Below, piece after piece: positions 26,238 through 39,674 of a DNA stretch of 64,000 nucleotides (within the stretch, counting starts at the first letter, position 1; the number at the start of each line of letters is the position of its first letter). The notes below the pieces were generated by a model. That model searched no databases and was not told where the DNA came from. It worked only from the letters and a program-made list of their open reading frames with translations. The translations under genes and the position numbers were made by a program. The stretch comes from Halorubrum sp. CSM-61 (GTDB lineage: Archaea > Halobacteriota > Halobacteria > Halobacteriales > Haloferacaceae): contig NZ_RJJW01000009.1 in the NCBI RefSeq assembly GCF_003781945.1, positions 2,098 to 66,097 of the forward strand, written 5' to 3'.

Positions 26238-27107
26238 ATGCGCTCGTTTCCACCCCTCCCCGACGTTCGCGGCTCGCAGGGCACAGAGGACCTCCTCACG
26301 GGTCACCTCTGGCTCCTCGAACTGATCGACGGGACGGGGCTCCGCTTCCGGATGGACGAGTCCGGTCTCCTCCGCTTCGGCGACCCCGAAACAACGTACG
26401 CGGACCCGGACGCGGTTCCGGTCGCGCTCCGGCCCGCCGTCAGGCGCGTTCGGGAGCGGTTCGACCGCGAGGCCTTCCGGGACGCTGTCGACGACCCCGA
26501 GGCGGTGGTCTTCTTCGGCGTCGCCACCCACCACCGGGGGACCGACTACGACTGGGACCGGCTCCCGGCGTTCCTCGGGACCGACGTGTGGGCGGGAGCG
26601 GGAGACGGAGCGTTCCGCCCGCCCGACGCCGCCGGGGCCGCCTTCGAGGGCATCGGGCTCGACGCGGTGAACGCGATCGAGCGCGAGGTGAACGCCCGCG
26701 ACTTCGATCCGTACGAGTACGCCGTCCCCGAGTCCGTGTGGCGCGACGGCCCGGCCGCCGGGGTCGTCGTGCGCAACAAGCGCGGGGGGCGGGGGAAGAT
26801 CCCCGCGGAGGATGCGGTGACCGACGCGGGCGAGGACGGTCCAGACGGCGACCGCGACGCCCCGGAGCTCGACGACCCCGAGACGATCGCCGCGACGTAC
26901 GCCACCGGTGGACGGATCGAGCGCGTCGTCGCGGACCTCGATCGCCGGGGCGAGGGATCGACCGTCGACGCGGTCGCCGACCGGGTCGTCGAGTCGATCG
27001 CGAGGGAGACGCCCGTTCGGTTCGGGGCCGGCGGCGGGAGCGCGGACCCGGATCGGGTTCGCGTCGCGGTCGTCGAGCGGGCGCGAGCCGCGCTCGCCGA
27101 GCAGTAG
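26238..27107 (+). CDS. RNA-ligase-like nucleotidyltransferase with the catalytic residues replaced
   Basis: A 289-residue protein whose layout follows the haloarchaeal RNA ligase (PF09414-like) family: LWLLELIDGTGLRFR (motif I region), VVFFGVATHH (motif III), LPAFLGTDVW (IIIa) and AAGVVVRNKRGGRGKI (IV). The residues that should act are changed: the KxDG lysine is Leu29, the motif III Glu is Val95 and the motif IV Glu is Ala174. The scaffold around each is intact. I infer a protein that keeps the fold but cannot form the enzyme-AMP intermediate, perhaps an RNA-binding or regulatory derivative. It is divergent from the dehydrogenase and 96 bp before gyrB. Confidence 0.72.
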   Translation: MRSFPPLPDVRGSQGTEDLLTGHLWLLELIDGTGLRFRMDESGLLRFGDPETTYADPDAVPVALRPAVRRVRERFDREAFRDAVDDPEAVVFFGVATHHRGTDYDWDRLPAFLGTDVWAGAGDGAFRPPDAAGAAFEGIGLDAVNAIEREVNARDFDPYEYAVPESVWRDGPAAGVVVRNKRGGRGKIPAEDAVTDAGEDGPDGDRDAPELDDPETIAATYATGGRIERVVADLDRRGEGSTVDAVADRVVESIARETPVRFGAGGGSADPDRVRVAVVERARAALAEQ

Positions 27108-33355
<6,248 letters not shown>

Positions 33356-33483
33356 ACGCGTCGACCGAGTCGTCCGATTCGATATCTCGCGGCTCGATCG
33401 CCTTTACCGCGATCCGGCTTCGGCGAGATCCTCAGGTGATTCAGTCTTCTCGGGCTCGATCGACACGGAGACAGCGACGATGC

Positions 33484-33927
33484 ATAGCGGGAGTGGGTAT
33501 TGCACGTGGATTGATCGGTTGTTTATAAGCGATCGAGTGGTGTTGCTGTCGGTTGTTTATAAGTGGTCGACGGTGTTTCGGCGAAGACCTCCAAAGCCCC
33601 AGTCGCTGTGGGCGGCGCACGCTCGCTGCGCGCCTCAGTCGCTCGTTTTACTCGCTCCTTGCGGTGCTTGCGTCGCCTGCGCCGCCCACAGCGACTGCCC
33701 CTTTGAATCCCACCCGCACAGCACCGCAACCGCGCCTCACGCCTCCCCAGCCTCGTCGCTGGCGGCGATCGCCGCCAGCGACTCCCTCGCGCGTGCTCCT
33801 CGCGGCCTGTCGGCCGCTCGGAGGCACGCGCCAACCGCATCGTTCTTTATAAGCGATCGTCGCCGCCGCTCGCGACTGTTTAAATACTCTCTCGCCGCCA
33901 CCGATCTGCAATACTCACTCCCGCCAT
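33484..33927 (+). repeat. Structured intergenic repeat, copy D (complete, best paired)
   Basis: A 444-bp copy bounded by ATAGCGGGAGTGGGTATTGC on the left and its inverted complement (one transition inside GTGAGT, one in ATGG) on the right at 33907-33927. Hairpin 1 has 27-nt arms (33592-33618 and 33679-33705) that pair at every position except the conserved C-C triplet. Hairpin 2 is a perfect 28-nt palindrome (33755-33782) centred on GATC. Hairpin 3 covers 33789-33831, with the same one-base bulge as copy B. TTTATAAG boxes at 33522, 33556 and 33846 and GTTTAAATAC near 33888 flank the core. It lies 128 bp after gyrA. Confidence 0.9.
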
Positions 33928-33985
33928 CGATCGTTCGATCGATCGTGTGCCCGGTGTTCAAGTTCTATCGTGACGATTTCTTACC

Positions 33986-34372
33986 ATGCATCGACGCGAA
34001 CTCCTCGCGGCGACGGCCGCGATGGCGACCACGACCGCGGCCGCCGGCTGTCTCGGACTGGGAGAGACCGACTCCGGCCGACTCGATCTGACCGTCCGGA
34101 ACGACGGCGACGAGCCGGTCGACGTCGACGTGGTCGTCGAGGGTGACGACGGGACGACGTACGCGGAGGAGACCGACCGGATCGACCCCGGCGTCGCCCG
34201 CGCGTTCGAGGCGACGGTCGGCGAGACCGGCCGTCACGAGGTCGTCGTGACCGGCGCCGACTGGGAGGGGCGACTCGCGTGGGACGCCGGGGTCTGCGGC
34301 CTGTACGACGGGACGGTCTCCGTCGACGCCGAGACCGTCTCGGTCGCCGGCGAGTGCGTCGATCCGCGATAA
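33986..34372 (+). CDS. Tat-exported lipoprotein with a beta-sandwich-like domain
   Basis: A 128-residue protein beginning MHRRELLAATAAM, an arginine-pair signal, and a lipobox TAAAGCLG with the likely lipidated Cys27. This is the usual Tat lipoprotein export signal in haloarchaea. The mature part (LDLTVRNDGDEPVDVDVVVE and later strands) is acidic and beta-rich, resembling Ig-like or CARDB modules of archaeal envelope proteins. Two cysteines (in GVCGLY and GECVDP) could form a disulfide outside the cell. I do not recognise the family. It lies between repeat copy D and the synthetase gene. Confidence 0.75.
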   Translation: MHRRELLAATAAMATTTAAAGCLGLGETDSGRLDLTVRNDGDEPVDVDVVVEGDDGTTYAEETDRIDPGVARAFEATVGETGRHEVVVTGADWEGRLAWDAGVCGLYDGTVSVDAETVSVAGECVDPR

Positions 34373-34423
34373 CCGAACGTTCAGGAAAATTACTTACCGT
34401 CACCGCGAAAACTCCCGGACGAG

Positions 34424-36463
34424 ATGGACGAGTACGAGGGGATAGACGAGGTCGTACACGAGCCGAGCGCGGCGTTCGCCGAGTCGACCAACGTCGCCGC
34501 GTTCATGCGCGAGTACGGGATCGACGACTACGAGGAGCTGATCGCTCGGACAACCTCGGAGGTCGCCGGCGAACCCGAGTCCGGCGTCGACTGGTTCTGG
34601 GACGAGATCACTGAGTACCTCGACATCGACTTCTACACCGACTACGACGCCGTCCGAGACGATACTGACGGCCCGCAGTTCACCGACTGGTACCCCGGCG
34701 GCGAGATCAACGTCGCGCACAACGTCGTCGACCGACACGCCGCGGTCGACTCGCCGAACCGCAACCGGGTGGCGCTGATCTGGGAGGGAGATCCCGGCGA
34801 CGTCCGGGAGATAACCTTCCACGAGCTCAAACGCGAGAGCGACCGCGTCGCCAGCTACCTCGAATCCGTGGGGATCGAGACGGGCGACACCGTGGGGCTG
34901 TACATGCCGATGGTGCCCGAGGTCGTCTCGATCCTCTACGGCTGCCTGAAGGTCGGCGCGATCGCGGTGCCGATCTTCTCCGGGTTCGGCACGGAGGCGA
35001 CGGCGACCCGGATCGCGGACGCCGAGCCGACGGTCCTCTTTACCGGAGACGGTTTCTACCGCCGCGGGGACGAGGTGCGGCTGAAAGCGACCGCCGACGC
35101 GGCGATCGAGGAGGCCGGCCACGTCGAGCACACCGTTGTGTACGACCGGCTGGGCGCGACGCCCGCGGGCGACGGGGGAGCCGAGAGCGTCGCCGGCGAC
35201 TCCGAAGACCCGGTCCCGTGGGACTCCGAGCGCGACGCCACGTGGGACGAGGCGGTCGGGTCGCAGCCGGTCGGCTACGAGACGAAGCGGCTCCCCAGCG
35301 ATCAGGAGTCGATGCTGCTGTACTCGTCCGGGACTACCGGCGAACCGAAGGGGATCGTCCACACCCACGCGGGCGTCCTCACGCAGTGCGCCAAGGAGAT
35401 CCACTTCGGCTTCGACCAGAAGCCCGCGGACCGGTTCTTCTGGGTCTCCGACATCGGGTGGATGATGGGGCCGTGGACCCTGATCGGCAACCACGCCTTC
35501 GGCGGGACGGTGGTGATGTACGAGGGCGCGCCGGACCACCCGGAGCCGGACCGGTTCTGGGAGATGATCGATCGGCACGGAATCACGCAGTTCGGCATCT
35601 CGCCGACCGCGATCCGCGCGCTCCGCAAGCACGGGGACGAGTGGGTGGAGGATCACGACCTCTCGAGCCTGCGGATCCTCGGTTCCACCGGCGAGCCGTG
35701 GGACCCGGAGTCCTGGCGCTGGTTCTACGACGCGATCGGCGGCGGGGAGTGCCCGATAATCAACATCTCCGGCGGCACGGAGATCTGCGGCTGCTTCCTG
35801 ATGCCGATGCCGAACCAGCCCCTGAAGCCCTGTACCCTCGGCGGACCGGGGCTCGGAATGGACATCGACATCGTCGACGAGACGGGCGAGTCGGTCAGGG
35901 AGTCCGGCGAGCGCGGCTACCTCGTCGCTCGCGACTCCTGCCCCTCGATGACCAAGTCGCTGTGGTCGGGCGACGAGCGCTACCTCGAGGAGTACTGGTC
36001 GACGTGGGAGGACCTGTGGGACCACGGCGACTTCGCGCAGAAGGACGAAGACGGCTTCTGGTTCCTCCACGGGCGCGCCGACGACGCCCTGAACGTCGCC
36101 GGCCGGAAGGTCGGCCCGGCCGAGATCGAGGGCGTGCTCATCGACCACGACGCCGTCAATCAGGCGGCCGCGGTGGGCGTCCCCGACGACACCACCGGCA
36201 CCGCGGTGGTCGCGTACGTCGTACTCGAACCGGGCGTCGGGCCGAGCGACGACCTGCGGGAGGAGCTGCGGGCGCTGGTCGGCGAGGAGCACGGGAAGCC
36301 GTTCCGGCCGCGCGAACTGCTGTTCGTCGACGCGTTCCCGAAGACGCAGTCCGGGAAGATCATCCGGCGCGCGATCGAGTCGGTGTACAGGGGCGAGGAC
36401 CCCGGCGACCTCTCGTCGATGGAGAACCCGGAGGCGCTAGAGGACCTCCGCGATCCGGCCTGA
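34424..36463 (+). CDS. AMP-forming acyl-CoA synthetase (acetyl-CoA synthetase-like)
   Basis: A 679-residue adenylate-forming enzyme. The P-loop-like motif LLYSSGTTGEPKGIVHTHAG (A3), the core NISGGTEICGCFLMP (A5 region), the hinge GRADDALNVAGRKVGPAEIE (A8) and the C-terminal catalytic lysine in FPKTQSGKIIRRAI (A10) are all intact. Residues 1-110 match the acetyl-CoA synthetase N-terminal cap (WYPGGEINVAHNVVDRH). Length and cap fit the Acs/propionyl-CoA group, but the GGTEICG motif in place of the usual WQTETG suggests a divergent acyl preference. A short AT-rich stretch (AAAATTACTTACC) upstream may hold the promoter. Confidence 0.9.
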   Translation: MDEYEGIDEVVHEPSAAFAESTNVAAFMREYGIDDYEELIARTTSEVAGEPESGVDWFWDEITEYLDIDFYTDYDAVRDDTDGPQFTDWYPGGEINVAHNVVDRHAAVDSPNRNRVALIWEGDPGDVREITFHELKRESDRVASYLESVGIETGDTVGLYMPMVPEVVSILYGCLKVGAIAVPIFSGFGTEATATRIADAEPTVLFTGDGFYRRGDEVRLKATADAAIEEAGHVEHTVVYDRLGATPAGDGGAESVAGDSEDPVPWDSERDATWDEAVGSQPVGYETKRLPSDQESMLLYSSGTTGEPKGIVHTHAGVLTQCAKEIHFGFDQKPADRFFWVSDIGWMMGPWTLIGNHAFGGTVVMYEGAPDHPEPDRFWEMIDRHGITQFGISPTAIRALRKHGDEWVEDHDLSSLRILGSTGEPWDPESWRWFYDAIGGGECPIINISGGTEICGCFLMPMPNQPLKPCTLGGPGLGMDIDIVDETGESVRESGERGYLVARDSCPSMTKSLWSGDERYLEEYWSTWEDLWDHGDFAQKDEDGFWFLHGRADDALNVAGRKVGPAEIEGVLIDHDAVNQAAAVGVPDDTTGTAVVAYVVLEPGVGPSDDLREELRALVGEEHGKPFRPRELLFVDAFPKTQSGKIIRRAIESVYRGEDPGDLSSMENPEALEDLRDPA

Positions 36464-36514
36464 GAGTCGGAGGCGGGCGGTCGGCTGACCGCCCGGAGGG
36501 CGGCGAATCCCTTT

Positions 36515-36985
36515 TTAACTGCTCGCCTCGGCAACCGCCTCGTCGAGCGCGTCGTAGTCCGGTTCCTGCCCCGAGTCGTCCGCGAACCACCGATACGTCA
36601 CGACGCCGTCGCCGTCGATCACGAACACGGCGCGCTGCGCGACCGTGTCGACGCCGTAGCCCTCGAACGACTCGATCGCGTCGTACGCCTCGATCGCGCG
36701 GTGGGCCGGGTCAGCGACGAGCGCGAACGGGAGGTCGTACTGCGCCCGATAGGCGGCCAGCGCGTGCGGGAGGTCGGTGCTCACGCCGAGCAGACTGCAG
36801 CCGTCGCGGTCGAACCCGTCGCGGAGCGCCTCCATCTCGTCGGTACAGGTGTTCGAGAAGGCCGCCGGGAAGAAGGCGAGCACGACCGGCTCCTCGCCGA
36901 GGCGCTCGGACAGGTCGAACGGTTCGATCTCGTCGGTCACGAGCGAGGCGGTGAAGGTCGGAGCGTCGTCGCCGACGTCGGTCAT
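36515..36985 (-). CDS. Peroxiredoxin (AhpC/Prx, AhpE-like)
   Basis: A 156-residue thioredoxin-fold peroxidase that reduces hydrogen or organic peroxides. The catalytic region is VLAFFPAAFSNTCTDEM, with peroxidatic Cys near residue 47 and the PxxxT/S pattern modified to PAAFSNTC. A second Cys is in FDRDGCSLLGVS. The distal Arg lies in TVAQRAVFVID. The conserved tail is YRWFADDSGQEPDYD. Start MTDVGDDAPTF matches the family; the extended frame upstream is rich in Arg and unlikely. It is convergent with the synthetase gene. Confidence 0.92.
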   Translation of the reverse strand: MTDVGDDAPTFTASLVTDEIEPFDLSERLGEEPVVLAFFPAAFSNTCTDEMEALRDGFDRDGCSLLGVSTDLPHALAAYRAQYDLPFALVADPAHRAIEAYDAIESFEGYGVDTVAQRAVFVIDGDGVVTYRWFADDSGQEPDYDALDEAVAEASS

Positions 36986-37174
36986 ACCGATCGGTCGCGG
37001 TAGCGAGGTATCATCGTTTCGTCGTCGGCAGGCGGTTCGCGTCGGTTTTTGGACGAATTTTTTCGAGTGCGATACCGCCATAATCGGTGGTTTCAGCCAC
37101 GTTAAGGGGCATCTACTCCCCCACTCATCGAGGCAAAAAGACTATAGTCGCCAGAGAGCTACGGTCGTATAGAG

Positions 37175-37471
37175 ATGGCAAGTGCGATTCCACTGATCGG
37201 CGGCATCCCGGCGGGCCCGGAGCTCCTCATCATCCTGCTCGTGTTGGTCCTGCTGTTCGGGGCGAACAAGATTCCGAAGCTCGCTCGGTCGACCGGCCAG
37301 GCGATGGGCGAGTTCAAGAAGGGACGCGAACAGGTCGAGGACGAACTACAGCAGATGCAGGGGGACGACGACGAGTCGGCGGTCAGCGCCGACTCGACGG
37401 TCAACGCCGACTCGACGGTCGACGATGACGAGGAGTTCGAGACGGAGACCGAGACAGAGACCAGAGCGTAA
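37175..37471 (+). CDS. tatA: Twin-arginine translocase subunit TatA/TatE
   Basis: Pore-forming subunit of the Tat system, the main export route in haloarchaea. The 98 residues have an N-terminal transmembrane helix (GPELLIILLVLVLLFGANKI), the conserved FG hinge (LLFGANKIPKLARSTGQAMG) and an amphipathic helix, then a variable acidic tail with a tandem DSTVNADSTV repeat ending ETETETETRA. Only the first 55 residues follow the family. No tatC is adjacent. The AT-rich AAAAAGACTATAG 30 nt upstream is a candidate promoter. Confidence 0.93.
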   Translation: MASAIPLIGGIPAGPELLIILLVLVLLFGANKIPKLARSTGQAMGEFKKGREQVEDELQQMQGDDDESAVSADSTVNADSTVDDDEEFETETETETRA

Positions 37472-37523
37472 TCGGCTCCGCGGCGCCGGCCGATCCCCGC
37501 AGCGACGTTTTCTCTCACGCCTC

Positions 37524-37596
37524 GGGCGCGTGGCCTAGCGGACAGGGCGAGAGGTTCCTAACCTCTCGATCGCGGGTTCGAATCCCGTCGCGCCCG
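37524..37596 (+). tRNA. tRNA-Arg (anticodon CCU)
   Basis: A complete 73-nt cloverleaf: acceptor arms GGGCGCG and CGCGCCC pair perfectly, followed by discriminator G. The D arm is GCCT/GGGC with one T-G pair, and the anticodon stem AGAGG/CCTCT encloses loop TTCCTAA. The T arm GCGGG-TTCGAAT-CCCGT has one G-T pair. Anticodon CCT reads the rare arginine codon AGG. CCA is not encoded. No intron is present. The 3' half is partly repeated about 80 bp downstream (see findings). Confidence 0.95.
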
Positions 37597-37722
37597 CTCT
37601 TTCGCTTCGCTCAGTCGCGGGCGCGACTGGCTCCACGCTCGCTTCACCCGCTCGCGTGGATCCCGCCGCGCCCGCTGTCTGCGGGTCCGGATGGGTTCTT
37701 CGATCGCCGGAACCGAAACGCC

Positions 37723-37926
37723 TCACGACGAGAGCCACGCGTACGTCTGGACGGCGCCGAACAGCAGCGCGAGCGCACCGTTTTCCACGATCAACAAGAC
37801 GTTGTCGGCCAGCATCGTCCGAGCGCCCACGGCGAGAACGCCGAACATCGTTGCCAGCAGCAGATTGTACTTTGCGAACGCCACCCAACAGTCCTGATCG
37901 AGTTCGATGAGACCATCGCTACCCAT
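37723..37926 (-). CDS. Small two-helix membrane protein of unknown function
   Basis: A 67-residue protein with two predicted helices, YNLLLATMFGVLAVGA and LLIVENGALALLFGAVQTYA. The short acidic start MGSDGLIELDQD is haloarchaeal in composition. The frame is free of rare codons and ends shortly before the tRNA's downstream region. I do not recognise the family. Being short and hydrophobic, it could also be a chance frame, but its composition and the clean intergenic spaces favour a real gene. Confidence 0.6.
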   Translation of the reverse strand: MGSDGLIELDQDCWVAFAKYNLLLATMFGVLAVGARTMLADNVLLIVENGALALLFGAVQTYAWLSS

Positions 37927-37986
37927 ACGTACCGTTCGTGCTCAGCGGTGACAAGTGACGGGGTCGACGAGGCGGTCGCGCCGAGC

Positions 37987-38688
37987 TCACCTTCCCTCGC
38001 CGAGCCGCCGGAACGACCGGTTCGCGAGCCACACCGATCCGACGCCGATCGCGAGCGTCGCGCCGGCCAGCAGGGGACCGGGCTCGTAGAGGAGCGGCGG
38101 GTGATAGCCGACGCCGTAGTCGAGGGCGACGTTGCCGACGACGAGCGCCAGCGCGAGGGCCAGCGCGCCGCGAGTGGTCCGGCCGAACGCCGGGAACAGC
38201 AGCGCGAGCCCGACGAAACAGAGGTGCGTGCCGAGCACGCCCCAGTAGTAGATCCACGCGTCGGGGGCGGCGACGTAGTCGCCGAACGCGAGGTTCAGCG
38301 AGACGAGCGGCCAGAGCCCGAACTGGACCAGCCACACGAACGCGACGGTCTGGAGGTACGCGAGCCCGCGCGAGGTCGGGGCGTCCGTCACGCCCTCTCC
38401 GCGGCGGACGGTGGGAACGAGGCTCAACAGGGCGACCCCGCCGAGCGCGACCGCGACGGCCGAGTCCGCGTAGAGGGGCCACAGCGGGAGCGGCACCTCC
38501 CCCGCGGTCGGCGCATAGTATCCGATTCCGACCGCGAGCATGAACGCGGTGAACCCGCACACGACGGCGAGGCTCCGGGGGGTACCGAGCAGCTCCTCGG
38601 CGATCGCGTCCCGGACGCGTCGTCTGACTGGCGCGCGCCGGAGCCGACCGAGCGATCGGAGCCCTCGAAAGGCGTCGGGACGTGTCAC
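37987..38688 (-). CDS. DUF1405 family integral membrane protein
   Basis: A 233-residue protein with about six or seven helices. The family pattern Y-G-Y-x-W-Y...P-x-W-L-Y-x-D-S appears as GYYAPTAGEVPLPLWPLYADSAVAVAL (only the part PLPLWPLYADSAVA is quoted as key), followed by VSLNLAFGDYVAAPDAWIYY and a late GVGYHPPLL motif. DUF1405 proteins are widespread in archaea and Firmicutes with no known role. An Arg-rich N terminus keeps that end in the cytoplasm. It lies 53 bp downstream of the TRIC-family gene on the same strand, so the two may form an operon. Confidence 0.87.
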   Translation of the reverse strand: MTRPDAFRGLRSLGRLRRAPVRRRVRDAIAEELLGTPRSLAVVCGFTAFMLAVGIGYYAPTAGEVPLPLWPLYADSAVAVALGGVALLSLVPTVRRGEGVTDAPTSRGLAYLQTVAFVWLVQFGLWPLVSLNLAFGDYVAAPDAWIYYWGVLGTHLCFVGLALLFPAFGRTTRGALALALALVVGNVALDYGVGYHPPLLYEPGPLLAGATLAIGVGSVWLANRSFRRLGEGR

Positions 38689-38741
38689 ATCGCTCGTTTC
38701 GACCGCGACGACCTAAATATCGCCCTCTCGGTTCGATCGGG

Positions 38742-39398
38742 TCACTCCCGTCGGAGGTCCAGGTTCTGCGCGGTCGGGAGGTTCCAGCCGTACGTGACCG
38801 CGGCCAGCCGGGACCCCACCGTCACGGCCGCGCACGCCGCGGCGGCGGTCCCGGGAGTCGCTCCCAGCCCTCCCACGACCCAATACGCGCTGCCGCCGAG
38901 GACGGCACAGCTGGCGTAGAAGTCCTCGAAGAGGATGAAGGGGGCCCGGTCGAGGAGGATGTCCGCGAACGCGCCGCCGCCGACCGCGTTGATCGTCGCG
39001 ATCGCGACGACGCCGAACGCCGACACGCCGACGTCGGTCGCGACGATCGCGCCGGCCGTCGCGAAGGCCGCCAGCCCGATGGCGTCCGAGACGAGGGTAA
39101 CCGGATGCGTCTCCGGAGCGGAGAGCACGGCGTTCAGCCCGATCGCCAAGGCGACACCGAGGAGCCCGAGCCAGATCTCGATCGGCGACTGCAGCGCGAG
39201 CGGCACGCGGGCCACGAGGAGGTCGCGGGTCGCCCCGCCGGCGAACGCCATCGCCAACCCCACGATGACGATCCCCAACAGGTCGAACTCCTCGCGGATC
39301 GCCTTCGAGGACCCGACGAGCGCGAACGCGACCAACCCGATCGTGTTCATCACGGCGAACGGGTCGCCGAACAACACCGTAAGGAGACTCTGACTCAC
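38742..39398 (-). CDS. TRIC-type cation channel family protein (UPF0126/YicG)
   Basis: A 218-residue protein with seven helices and an internal repeat. Each half carries the family glycine motif: FALVGSSKAIREEFDLLGIV then GGATRDLL, and AFATAGAIVATD then GGGAFADILL. These kinked-helix GGxxRD and GGGxxxD segments form the pore in prokaryotic homologues of the trimeric intracellular cation channel. Potassium is a plausible ion in this high-salt cell. The usual Arg of the second motif is replaced by Ala (GGGAFAD). Confidence 0.9.
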   Translation of the reverse strand: MSQSLLTVLFGDPFAVMNTIGLVAFALVGSSKAIREEFDLLGIVIVGLAMAFAGGATRDLLVARVPLALQSPIEIWLGLLGVALAIGLNAVLSAPETHPVTLVSDAIGLAAFATAGAIVATDVGVSAFGVVAIATINAVGGGAFADILLDRAPFILFEDFYASCAVLGGSAYWVVGGLGATPGTAAAACAAVTVGSRLAAVTYGWNLPTAQNLDLRRE

Positions 39399-39674
39399 TG
39401 TCGGCGGCTACGGGCCCGGGGATCTTGAGTGTGCCGAGGCCCCCGCGGAACGCGTCGAGAGCCGTGTGGGATTCCGCCTCGTCGTCGTCGGCCACTGAAC
39501 GCTCCGCGACCGTCCGCCAACTGGCCGTGGTGACCTCGACTTATATATAGCCGACTGACATTTAGTGAGCTTCAAAAACGGTTGTAAATACGCATCACAG
39601 GACTCGAAAACGCGATTATCAGTCGCGGTGTTTTGCGAGACACCTTTTTCAACGGGAGAGGCGTGAATGTGCGT

